A DNA stretch of 64,000 bases from Branchiostoma floridae (lineage: Eukaryota; Chordata; Leptocardii; Amphioxiformes; Branchiostomatidae). Within the stretch, counting starts at the first letter, position 1. Each line of letters opens with the position of its first letter. The DNA lies in the NCBI RefSeq assembly GCF_000003815.2, contig NC_049992.1:3147703-3211702 (forward strand), in the 5' to 3' direction. The translations under genes and the position numbers were made by a program. Positions 11,245 through 22,000 of this stretch are shown here, piece after piece. Under the pieces are notes generated by a model. It saw nothing but the letters and a program-made list of their open reading frames with translations, was not told the origin of the DNA and searched no databases.

Positions 11245-12609
11245 ATGGCGGTTGAGGCACAGATGACGTCACGTGCGGTGGTGGTGGCAGTTTTACTCGT
11301 TTCCATGGCGACCAGTCATCCTGCCGCGCATGCGCACCTTGTGAGCTGGGCTGTTCCCGCCAAAATAGAAGCCCAACCTGCACCTCAATACGAAGGTAAC
11401 AGCTACGTATACAATCTCTTCTTCAGTACCTCTGTTTGACTGTAAGACGACCAGGGTTGGACAAGTTTTCTAAAATTGACTTGTCCTATCGGGCAAGTAC
11501 TTAAAAAATTTACTTGCCCGAGCCAACTTTTCACTTGCCCGAAATGTAAATGACATTTTTCTATGTACATTCATGGCCTTCAATGGAATTTTTGTTATTG
11601 GCTCTATTTTCTGTGTTAATCAATGCTTGATGTCATGACTTTGAAAAGTAGCAAGTACATCAAAATCCCACTCAATGGAGAAAAGCTAACTTGTCCGATC
11701 GGGCAAGTGGGGAAGGACATGCACTTGCCCGATTGACATTTTCACTTGCCCGGGACTATAGGACTTGTTTATCCCTGGACGACACGAACTTAATTTTATA
11801 GATGACATACTCGCCCCTCGCATTGAATTTCGCCTGTTCTCCAATAGCAACTCAATAGCTAATAATCAACATTTTAAGATTGTCAGAAGATCTGCTCTCC
11901 AGGGTAAGGGGGCACATGGTCAGAGCAGGAGCCCCAGCGCCCTTGTTCCCTCCATTTTGCATTTGGCTGTGTTATACGTTAATAACATATTCAGCACCAA
12001 GGACAGGGCGGGTACACCATCAGTCAAATGAAATCAAATCTATATAATATCTTTTTTCATCTTTATTTTCAGACATCACAGAGTCTACTTTGGCGCTAGA
12101 GGCGCACGAGCCGGTCATAGACGTGCTACCCGAAAGTCAACCCTGGCAACTTTCCTTGGTACTGCAGAAAGACTTTCGTTTATGCTAATTTCTTCTTCTT
12201 TTCTTAATCTTTACCTCCAGACGTCGCAGACTCCAACTCCATAGCGCTAGAAGCGCACGAGCCGGTCCTAGACGTGCTGCCCGAAAGTCAACCCTGACGA
12301 CTTTCCATGGTACTGCAGAAGGGCTTTCGGTTTTGATAACTTGCTAATTTCTTCTTTTCTTAATCTTTACCTCCAGACGTCGCAGACTCCAACTCCTTAG
12401 CGCTAGAAGCGCACGAGCCTCTACTAGAGGCGCTGTCCCCCGAAAGTCAACCCCGCCACCCCGCATCGCAGCCAGACTCCTATCGGCCACTCCTCATCCG
12501 ACTGCCGTGGCCTCTCGCGCGCGCCCTCAGCAAGCGGGCCAGGAAACCGCCAAACATGAACGCCTGGGGGCAGCCGTGGGGCAAGCGGGATCTGAGTCTT
12601 GTAAACTGA
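11245..12609 (+). CDS. Putative amidated neuropeptide/hormone precursor ('PWamide'), two exons
   Basis: Coding exons are 11245-11395 (ends GAA G, donor gtaaca) and 12377-12609 (acceptor ctccag, begins AC, TGA stop); they join in phase 1 to give 127 residues. The N-terminus has a signal peptide: from Met7, basic MTSR, hydrophobic AVVVAVLLVSM, then a likely cut after AHA (residue about 29). A Pro/Glu-rich spacer follows. The C-terminal end reads LSKR-ARKPPNMNAWGQPWG-KR-DLSLVN-stop: one peptide bounded by dibasic KR sites, with a Gly before KR that would give a C-terminal Trp-amide. This is the classical prohormone layout: secretory pathway, convertase cleavage, amidation. I do not recognise the peptide; W-x3-W-amide only loosely recalls W-amide/myoinhibitory peptides. 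A ttcag site at 11231-11235 just before the ATG suggests an upstream non-coding exon. Two decayed acceptor-side copies of exon 2 precede the true one. Gene model from sequence; function inferred. Confidence 0.7.
11452..11777. mobile_element. TIR element with 'cttgcccg' subterminal repeats, in the peptide-gene intron
   Basis: Ends are cagggttggacaagttt and acttgtttatccctg, flanked by a 6-bp direct repeat gacgac (446-451 and 778-783 of the 11-kb block). The interior carries many inverted copies of the octamer cttgcccg/cgggcaag near both ends. No coding capacity. A related copy is at 25065-25171. Confidence 0.7.
12073..12158 (+). pseudogene. Decayed copy 1 of peptide-gene exon 2 (acceptor side)
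   Basis: A ttttcag acceptor is followed by AC-ATC-ACA-GAG..., about 80 nt homologous to the start of the true exon at 12377 (shared GCGCTAGA-GCGCACGAGCC and GAAAGTCAACCC). In frame it reads DITESTLALEAHEPVIDVLP and then meets a TAA at about 12185. It has no good donor in the right phase. The tandem unit includes the pyrimidine tract upstream. Confidence 0.7.
12221..12310 (+). pseudogene. Decayed copy 2 of peptide-gene exon 2 (acceptor side)
   Basis: A ctccag acceptor is followed by about 75 nt nearly identical to the true exon 2 start (DVADSNSIALEAHEPVLDVL). In frame it ends at CAA-CCC-TGA, so use of this acceptor would give a truncated precursor without the peptide. Copy spacing is 148 and 156 bp. 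Confidence 0.75.
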
Positions 12610-12789
12610 ACTTAAAGAACACGGTATGGAAAATACGTCCAACGTTCAGCCACCTCCGAATCTGTATTTGAGTTCTGGCTCTGGCAAAAACAACATTCAT
12701 CGAATTCCGCATGATATATGAAGTATACTATATGATGAAATAGTAGATATGTTGTGCTCAACGTTATGAAATTAAACTTTAAGACCGTG

Positions 12790-13040
12790 TTTGAGACAAT
12801 GCCATGGGGAAAGCAGGATCACAGTATCGTAGACTAAACCTACAGAAACGCTATCAAAAATAAGTCCACCACACAATCTGTATTTGAATTCTGGCAGCGC
12901 AAAAACGTCCATCTAATGCATTGAAGACAGATCCTATTCTGTATATTATATGAAGCAAAATATATGACTATGAAATTGTATGTTGTGCTCAACGTTAGAT
13001 TGAACTAGAAGACCTCCGTATTTGAGACAATGCAAATCTT
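12790..13040 (+). pseudogene. Decayed downstream duplicate of the peptide-gene 3' end
   Basis: 12799-12837 reads MPWGKQDHSIVD-stop and aligns codon for codon with the parental QPWGKRDLSLVN-stop. The following 200 bp align with the parental 3' UTR (shared 'tctgtatttgagttctggc' and 'gttgtgctcaacgtta' blocks). The dibasic KR has become KQ, so no cleavage site remains. A possible poly(A) signal ATTAAA of the parent lies at about 12771. Confidence 0.65.
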
Positions 13041-13228
13041 ATGTACATCACATGTACTAAGACTACTGACATTGAAGAGTGACCTATTATGAAAAATGAG
13101 ACAGATTTAGTACACATAAAATACATGTTATATTGTGGTTAACATGACCAGAGCATACATATTCACCATTAATTACCGGTGAAATGAAGTCTGTATTTCA
13201 GTCTGATAGAGGATTGTTATACCATACT

Positions 13229-13583
13229 CAGGGTTGTAGCCAGCACCTGTCCTTCAGTCCTTTGAAGGAATTTTGCAGCTGGGGACTGAAAAAAGTTTTC
13301 CCCATTCCGTCCCCTGGGACAGACAAAAATTGATATGTAAAGATTGAAAAAACTGAAACCAATGTGTTCTTCTTCACCAAAACAGATGCCATTGAACAGC
13401 TTAGTCTACAAGCAAAATTTGCACCTCAAAATGGACAAAATAGTGTTTCAGAGGGTCTTGATTTAAAAATTTTCTGGGACCAAGACCGACTAGAAATGAC
13501 GCGCAACGCGCCTTCGGTGCTCGATAGGATTCCCATTCAAAATCAAGGGAACTGAAAATGATTTCAGGCTGGCTACAACCCTG
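13229..13583. mobile_element. hAT-like non-autonomous element (8-bp target duplication)
   Basis: Ends are cagggttgtagccagc and gctggctacaaccctg; an 8-bp direct repeat accatact lies exactly outside both ends (13221-13228 and 13584-13591). CAGGG termini with 8-bp duplications are typical of the hAT superfamily. No transposase seen in 355 bp. Confidence 0.85.
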
Positions 13584-13591
13584 ACCATACT

Positions 13592-15590
13592 ACAAGACTT
13601 TATTGTATGCAGATTCTATGAGTCTATTTTAATTTATGTAGAGTCATATACTTACAAAGTCTTTCTTCAGAATACTCGAAAATTCCATCATTTCTTAAAA
13701 GTGATTTGCTGCGTTCTGAGGCCCAAAGTACAAATGTAATAGGTGGCCATTGCAGTGCAATACATGTTGTGTCAGTTGTTGCAAGAAACTGTTTTATCCT
13801 TCTGGGATAGTACTTAGTATGGAATGCATGCATGAATCTTTTGTTGTACATCCAAATGGGCCGGAACCATTTCATGTACTGTGTACAATCTACATTCCTC
13901 AAACTGGAGGAACGCTCGCTGAATAAAACAACCATGTTCAGTTGGGCATAGGGTTGACCAAGCACAGTTTTCTGTATGCTGTTTCCATTTCATTTTTTGT
14001 TTCTGTTGCCTCTGTTTTTCTCTGATATGAAAATGACAAAAACAATGACGATCTAACATCACCTAATCCTACAATTACTGTAGGGGCCTTCAAACTTGTT
14101 AACTTACTCAAGAAAGTGGACTCTTTTTTAACCAGAAAATGTTCCGTAAATTTTAAGACTATGTAAACAAAAGTGGACTTGGTCTGGGCAAGCAGCCCAC
14201 GATGATGATGATGAAACAAAAGTAACAAACAAAAACAAAGGGCAGACAATGTATACTGGCAACAAAAACACCATACTTTTATTGGTACGACATAAGAATT
14301 CCCGTATAACACTGGTATGAGGGTCTGGCAATACAAATCTACAAAAAGAATCTCAAACAGACACATATCATTTGCTCACCCCTGGTCACAGTTAATAGAG
14401 TCACCTCTTATTCAACTGTGCGCACAGCAATAATCTCAAAATGTCTAAAGCAGCTGCCAAAGAATCTTTAGATCAACTTCTAATTTTCCGATAACTCACC
14501 CTTTGTTATCATATATAACACCCAGCATATAATTTCACACCTATCACACGTGACTTTCTCATCACTTTTGTCATGGAGCTACATCATTGCAATAAGCAAA
14601 CATACATCGATCAAGGTTAGACGTCCAGGTAATAAGATATGCCAAATAGCAGTTACTCAATCAACTGGATTTGACTGTTTCCAAAATCATATACAGTTGC
14701 TTGAGTAATTGATACATGTACTTGGAATAAGCAAACATATTCAGTGATTCCTGATGTTTTTGAGAATGAAGTCCAACTGCGATAACTCTACGAAAAGTTT
14801 CCGAATGAAAGCTCATCTGTGTTGGTAAATTCCATACTGCAAAAGTTGTTTGGACTGCTCTCAACAAGTCATTTTGGGGTTGCTTGGGTGTTATCCTACT
14901 TATTTACCACAGCTCCATACTCCCCACTAACTAACTAGTCTACTTACATTTGTACTAGTTAGTGAAGGGGGGATAGGAACCATCACAAAATATTATGACC
15001 TATGAATGAATTTGACCACAATGCGGTGAGCTTTTGCTAAAGCTGTCATAAATTGAGAACTAAAAAAATATGCCTTGATTGTTGGAACACGTAGTATATT
15101 GAAAATATTTCACAGCAAAATCAGAATGTTACTTTCTTTTGTATTGTCTGGCAATAGATATGTTATACATAAAATAAAGCTTGTAAGATCTGCAAATGAC
15201 ATGGTCCAGAAAACAGCACATTCAACTTTGATTTAAATCTCAAGACATAAAATAACAATACTGTAAGTTCTTAACTATGTGTTAAGACATAGAATCATTA
15301 CTTTAAACTCTTCGGCTGAACAATATATACAACAATACCGTATTGCAAACATACTCAGATCACTGCGTGATAGCAGCACCATTTACAAATCAAACACATT
15401 TTAACACTGAAAAAACAACTTACTCCTTTTTTTTCCAAAAATTGTACACCAAGTCAAAAACCATTTACTATAGCAGCTTTTCACCTAATTATTCCTGAAA
15501 TGTGTTGTTGCTGATAAACCACGCTGAGATGAAGGTTTCTGAGGACCAAGCAGCAAAGGAAGACATTGAACAACAAATCGATAACATCAA
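13592..15590. other. No gene recognised; one unassigned minus-strand open stretch
   Basis: A minus-strand open stretch of about 113 codons at 13965-13624 (includes WFRPIWMYNKRFMHAF and ASERSKSLL) ends at a plausible donor cttt-gtaagt near 13653. A second frame over 13814-14062 is also open, and no family is recognised, so an old element or chance is as likely as an exon. 14610-14710 holds dispersed-repeat blocks 'ggttagacgtccaggtaata' and 'catatacagttgcttgagta', which are also seen near 22650, 52450, 31610 and 61700. Confidence 0.4.
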
Positions 15591-15591
15591 T

Positions 15592-15938
15592 CAGGGCTCG
15601 AAACACCACCTGCTTATGCAGGTTAGTGCAGGTAAAATTGGGGCAGTGCAGGTATTTCTGGTGTCTACCTGCACCTAACCTGCACTGATCCATGTACTGG
15701 GTTTTATACATAAATGTCATATGATGTAGGTGTATGTTCATTGTTAACAGCTGCATTGACTGTTACCACCTATAAAGTATAGAAGAAAAAAAACAATGGT
15801 TCCTGAACAATTTTAGTATGATCCATACTTCATAAATTCAGAGTGGTTCAGTTTAAATGTGTCTGGTGCAGGTAATTTTCAGTGCTACCTGCACCTGTGC
15901 AGGTACATGTATGCAGAAAAAAAAGGAATTCGAGCCCA
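15592..15938. mobile_element. TIR element 'cagggctcgaaa', interior with acctgcac repeats (copy 1)
   Basis: The left end cagggctcgaaac and right end ggaattcgagccc are inverted. Subterminal regions are packed with tgcaggt/acctgca repeats. The last bases of the right end are eroded. The interior shares 'actgggttttatacataaat' with the copies at 31006 and 32683. Confidence 0.75.
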
Positions 15939-16027
15939 GGCCTACATGTTTTATCTTCCAATTTCAATTCCTTTTAAATCTGAGAAACTCTTAACTGTGG
16001 CCTGACTTATCTAATAATATACATGTC

Positions 16028-19000
16028 CTAACCTTCTCCCTTCTCGCTTACTTCATAACTTGCTTCCGGATTGTTCTGAGCAAGTTCCGTCGTCTGCGTA
16101 GATACACTAACAGGTTTAACCGTGGCTGACGCCGCCTTACTTCCCGGTGGCAACAGGACTGTCTTATTCACAGTCGTGTAGCGCGTCTTAACTCCCGTAC
16201 AAGGAACCTTGGCCGAGTTTTTCGGAGGAGGGGAAGCTGCAAACTTGAGGATGCCAGGTTTGAAGGTCGACCTTCTTCCGTCTGGCCCTGTCTTGGACGT
16301 AGCGTCTTGTGAGGTGGAAGACGTTGCAGGCTTGGTGCTAGAGGGCTGTGCGGTTTTAACACTGTTTGGTGCTGTGGTGGTGGCTTTAGGGTCGGTGGAG
16401 TTGCTCTCAGCCGCGCCCCCCTCCCCAGGTGGTTTGGTGATGGGTCTTCTTCTGGGAGGGGCCGCACTCTTTGTCTTTCTTGGTGTGACCTAAGAAAGAG
16501 AACACTTATCTTAACAAGGAGTCCACATTATGTTAAAAATGATTCCTTGAATTGTCATGGGACTTCAACAGTGACATTATCTTTTTAAAGTGAATGTTAG
16601 CTCAACATCCCATAAGGATAACTGCATCTCCTACACAAGGGCTTTGAGGCAGAAAAACAAGGCCTGTACTGACCTATATGCCCCTTAACTGACCTTTGCC
16701 TTAACCTATGACCTGAGATAACCTGCTGCACCCTATGCTGATTAGGGTCACAGTAACTGACCTATGACCAGTGACCTATGGGTTATGACTTCTGCCCCCA
16801 TGCAGGTTGGGGCTTGACTGTCTGACCTATAACCTGTACTGACCTGTGACCTAGGATAACTGACCTCTGCGCCCCGTGTGGGAGGTATCTTGGGCAGGCG
16901 CAGGTTGGTGTTAGAGTAACTGACCTATGACCTGTACTGACCTGTGACCTAGGATACGTGACCTCTGGCCCCCGTGCAGAAGGTATCTTGGGCAGGTGCA
17001 GGCTGGGGTTAGAGTAACTGACCTATGACCTGTACTGACCTATGACCTGTACTGACCTATGACCTGTACTGACCTGTGACCTGGGATATGTGACCTCTGG
17101 CCCCCGTGCAGAAGGTATCTTGGGCAGGTGCAGGCTGGGGTTAGAGTAACTGACCTATGACCTGTACTGACCTATGACCTGTACTGACCTATGACCTGTA
17201 CTGACCTGTGACCTGGGATACGTGACCTCTGGCCCCCGTGCAGGAGGTATCTTGGGCAGGTGCAGGCTGGGGTTAGAGTAACTGACCTATGACCTGTACT
17301 GACCTATGACCTGTACTGACCTATGACCTGTACTGACCTGTGACCTGGGATATGTGACCTCTGGCCCCCGTGCAGGAGGTATCTTGGGTAGGTGCAGGCT
17401 GGGGTCTCCGTTGTAGATGATCTGGAAGTTCTTCATGCTGGTGAGCGGCAGGATGGACTGGTTCTTTCTGCTCTTCTCAAACGTGTCCAGGCTCACGTCT
17501 GGAAAATTCCACATACATTAGAATGACTTAATACTTTATGTATTACGCATCAAAAATGACACCAGTCATGAATTATTAGGGGAGAGGTCACTGCAAAAAA
17601 CACCGAATTAAAACCACCACAAACATTTTAAGATTTTCGGTAGCCCAGACCAGAGGCAGACTGCCTGCTACATTCCTTGAAAAAGTTGAGTTTGAAAAGT
17701 TGAACATTTGGGTCAAATTTTTTGGGTTCAAAATTACAGTTTGGTACAGAAGTACTTGACACTTCTGCTCACAGTCTCATCCACAAGAAAGACAGATGAT
17801 ACAGAACATAGCACAGATCAATCTAAGACAAGGGCCTGAAGAAGATAAAAAAGAAGTAGACTGAGGTACGTACTGACAGTCTCCTCCACCAGAGGAGGTA
17901 TGACGTCCTGTAGGACCTCACAGTTGGTGTGCAGAGCTGGGTTCACATTGATCTCCAACAGGTACACCTGGAAGAGACAGCAATTCATGGGTATGGGCAC
18001 TCAAATATCTATACTTTGTGTTGGTCTCCATGAAGAATGGAAGGGACCTGTAGACCTTCATACTTTATAAACTTAAACTCTTACAATGCTGTACACGTGG
18101 GGAATACACAGGAAATCACACAGTGAGTGATGCTCAACTAATTACAAGGCTTGGTCTCCATAAACATGGAAGGGACCTGCACACCTTCATACTTTATATA
18201 CTAACTCTTATAATAACTGTATACCTGGGAATACACAGGAAATCACACAGTGAGTGGTACTCAACTAACTACTAGGCTTGGCCATAATCTCCATAAAAAT
18301 GGAAGGTACATGTTTTCATGCCTACCATATATCAAAATCTTACAAATGAAGGACTGGTGTTGTTTTCAAGTAGTATTCTGATCTGGTTCTCAGTGAAATA
18401 CTGTACTAAGCCTATCATATTCCTTGACTGTGAATTCTTTCTGCTTTTTAAGTTTGATTTTGATGGAGAGCGGCCAGATGCCTTCCTTCCAGTGACTTTT
18501 AGGAGCTACAGTAACTGTAATATGAAATACATGCTAGAGTTGTACAAAAAGCTCCAGGCTTTTGCGCCATGGGTTCTACCATTGAAAGGCTGCATGTTTG
18601 GAATATTTCTTGTCATCTTGGGTCCAGAAGGAGACAAGTGAGGGTACTTTTTACTGCAGGGCATGTGGACATGTGTGCGTCATTTATTCAAACACTACGC
18701 AATATCTCCACCACACGAGGATCACAAAATTCAGAGTATAATGCTGTGGGAGTAGTAAAAACATTCTATGGGTATACACAGAATAGAATGATATATTGTT
18801 TAATAATTCTCTTGAGGAGCAGTTCAAGTGGGAAAAATGACATCACCAGGGTACTAGGTGCTGACTCAGAGGTCACTTTCCATAAGATCAATGTCAAGGT
18901 CAAGTTGACAAAAACAGACAGGGCTTGAAAAGACTGCACATTACCCATCAACCCTTTTCAATGTGAATATTACACAACATATGAATTATATTTTTCTGGT

Positions 19001-22000
19001 TATCACAGAATGAAAACCTGAAAGTGTTTTGTTCCAACTGTTACTCAAAACTTAGATTTTAAAGAAAAGGAAGGAAACTTTAAGAAAAATAAAAATGTCC
19101 TTGACACTTTGATACTGACCTTCATGTCTTCATCCAGGAGGAAGTCGATGCCGTAGAGGTCGAAGTAGCCGAGGCGACATTGGATCTTGTGTCTGACGCT
19201 GTGGAAGCAGTGTAACATGATATCCTTCATTCTCCGCTGGAAATGAACACAAGAGGAATAGGTTATCATTACTGTCTATAACTGGTATTTACTGTTATAC
19301 AGTAATTGATAATCAATAATTGTATCTGACTTGCACAGTGTGAATACAAACTGTCTACAAGAGGTCAATACATTTACTATACACATAATTTATTACATCT
19401 GTTCATGAGTCATTCTACAACAACTGCTTCTTTCCTTGCACTGCCAGACTATGGCACTCTTTATGACATTACTGTTTCCCTCCTCTATACAATTTTCAAG
19501 CCTTCAAAAAAAACCCAGTGTTTACTGTTATCTCCTTGCATAATAATTTCTGCCATCCATCACTTTAGTCCATTGCCTAGAATCGTTAAAATCGTCTCGC
19601 ATTGAAGGAACCCATTAAAACAAAACACCTTACGAACTTACCGTGAGGCCATTGAACACCCAGTCCTGTGGCAGCCCCTTGTCATCAGCCAGGGTCTCGT
19701 TGATGTAGTCATTCAGGTGTTCCATGGACCAGACTGTCTCATCTTTCACCTCCTCATAGTTCGGGTCCTTCTTCTGAATCCACTGGAGATGGGAAGATGT
19801 ATAAAGTCAGTACTAAGGTCCTTTTCTTTTTTTCAAAAAAAAAATACACACAACAATAAGGCAACACATATAAACAGATCCAAAGTAGTACAGGTACTTT
19901 CAATTTGACTTTGTGTCCATGGAAAAAAAACCCCATCTCACTGGACAAAAAAAGACTCATAGACACAGAATCAGACTTTTTGCAAGAGGAATGAAGTAAG
20001 ACTTCTACATCAGGGCTTACAGCCATCCCTCAAGAGACAGGGGTGGTGGCGGGGGTGGTGTGTAAGAACATACCTCATTTTGATTGGATGTCCTGTAAAA
20101 CTTTATCATTGCCAAACATTCTGTATGAATTAACCTGATTGGTTAGACATGTTGTAAGAATGTACCTGATTGGTTCAGTGCTCTGTAAGAACGTATCTGA
20201 TTGGTTCAGTGCTCAGTAAGAACATACCCGATTGGTTCAGTGCTCTGTAAGAACATACCTGATTGCTTCAGTGCTCTGTAAGAACATACCTGATTGCTTC
20301 AGTGCTCTGTAAGAACGTACCTGATTGGTTCAGTGTTTTGTAAGAACGTACCTGATTGCTTCAGTGCTCTGTAAGAACGTACCTGATTGGTTCAGTGCTC
20401 TGTAAGAACGTACCTGATTGGTTCAGTGCTCTGTAAGAACGTACCTGATTGCTTCAGTGCTCTGTAAGAACGTACCTGATTGGTTCAGTGCCCTGTAAGA
20501 ACGTACCTGATTGGTTCAGTGCTCTGTAAGAACGTACCTGATTGGTTAGATGTGCTGTAAGACCGTACCTGATTGGTTAGATGAGCGGTGACGTTGAGGT
20601 CGTCAGCGCTGTAGTCCTGGACACAGAGCCGAACATACCCGGGGTGGTACATCACTACGTAAGGGTTGGTGCATGTAAGAACATACCTAATTGGTTAGAT
20701 GTTCTGTAAGAACATACCTGATTGGTTAGATGTGCTGTAAGACCGTACCTGATTGGTTAGATGAGCGGTGACGTTGAGGTCGTCAGCGCTGTAGTCCTGC
20801 ACACACAGCCGAACATACCCGGGGTGGTACATCACTACGTAAGGGTTGGTGCAGGCGATCAGCATGTAAGAACATACCTGATTGGTTCAGATGTGCTGTA
20901 AGAACATACCTGATTGGTTAGGTGAGCGGTGACATTGAGATCTTCGGCGCTGTAGTCCTGCACACAGAGTCGGACATACCCGGGGTGGTACATCACCACG
21001 TAAGGGTTGGTGCAGGCGATCAGCATGTACACTCGGATGTCAAACTTCTTTCCATCCAGCAGCAGAGGCTTGTTCACGTATCTGGGAAACATGTCATTGA
21101 AGAGGTTTGTCAGTCATGTACGAATACAGTTACTACAAATTTTCATGTTACTACAAATTTTCTTCCAACAGTGCCTTTAAAATAGTCACTGTTGGAAGAA
21201 AATTTGTAGTAACATGAAAAAGTCAGACTTCTGTCTCGCAGTCATGTATGGAAAAGGTGCTTGGTTTGTAACTGTGTACCTCTCTGTACTAACTGCAGTA
21301 ACTTAAATTTGACCATACAATCCAATCATATCTTTTGATATCTGTATATAATTTAGTTTCAAAATAAGCCATCAAATGTCCAATATGCTTAATTCCAGTT
21401 ACGGCAGCCATTTTGGATTTGCTGGGGTCATCCGGGTTATTGCACCAAAATGAGGCTAGCCTGGCATGTGTGTTGTATAAGTAGGTCATCTTCAGTGGTA
21501 GTTTTAACCCTTCTTAATTTAAACTTAATTTTTTTCTAAATACTGCAGAATGTCATAATTTATGTAGAAAATATTGTTTTGGACATTTTGATTTAAAAAC
21601 ATTTCAGTCCTAAAATGAACTTTGTGAGTGGGACACAAGAAGTTCACATCTTCCATCTAGCACAATTCTATTCCTTCTATCTAACTTCAAATTACACTAA
21701 TTTTTACTGCATGAGTAACACCAAACACGAACAGACCACCCCACCTCTGTATGATGCGAGCCATGGGCCCCTTGAAGGGGAGGCGCGCCCTCTGTCGGTT
21801 CTGTGTCATCATCTCGAGCCGCTCTTGTAGCGCCGTCACCTCCTCCTGGCTGGAGATGAAGAAAATTCCCCGTCCACGATTCATTCCTGTTGGCTTACAG
21901 ATCCACGTTTCACCCTCTACAGAACACAAGAGATAACTTAACATGTTAGAGAATAAATCAACATGCACAAGATTCATTCCTCAGTCGGCTTACAGATCCA

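Noticed and set aside
13624-13965. Possible minus-strand exon of an unknown gene
   Set aside because: Two frames are open over the same DNA, no acceptor in good context was seen and no family is recognised; kept only as a remark under the intergenic entry.
16168-16493. Open frames of 94 and 99 codons on both strands
   Set aside because: Shadows of TTLL10 exon 13, whose own frame is in phase with exon 12 and ends at the TAG at 16028.
21142-21218. microRNA precursor
   Set aside because: The arms are perfectly paired with no bulges and part of the arm is directly repeated next door, which points to a foldback element. Small-RNA data would be needed to claim more.
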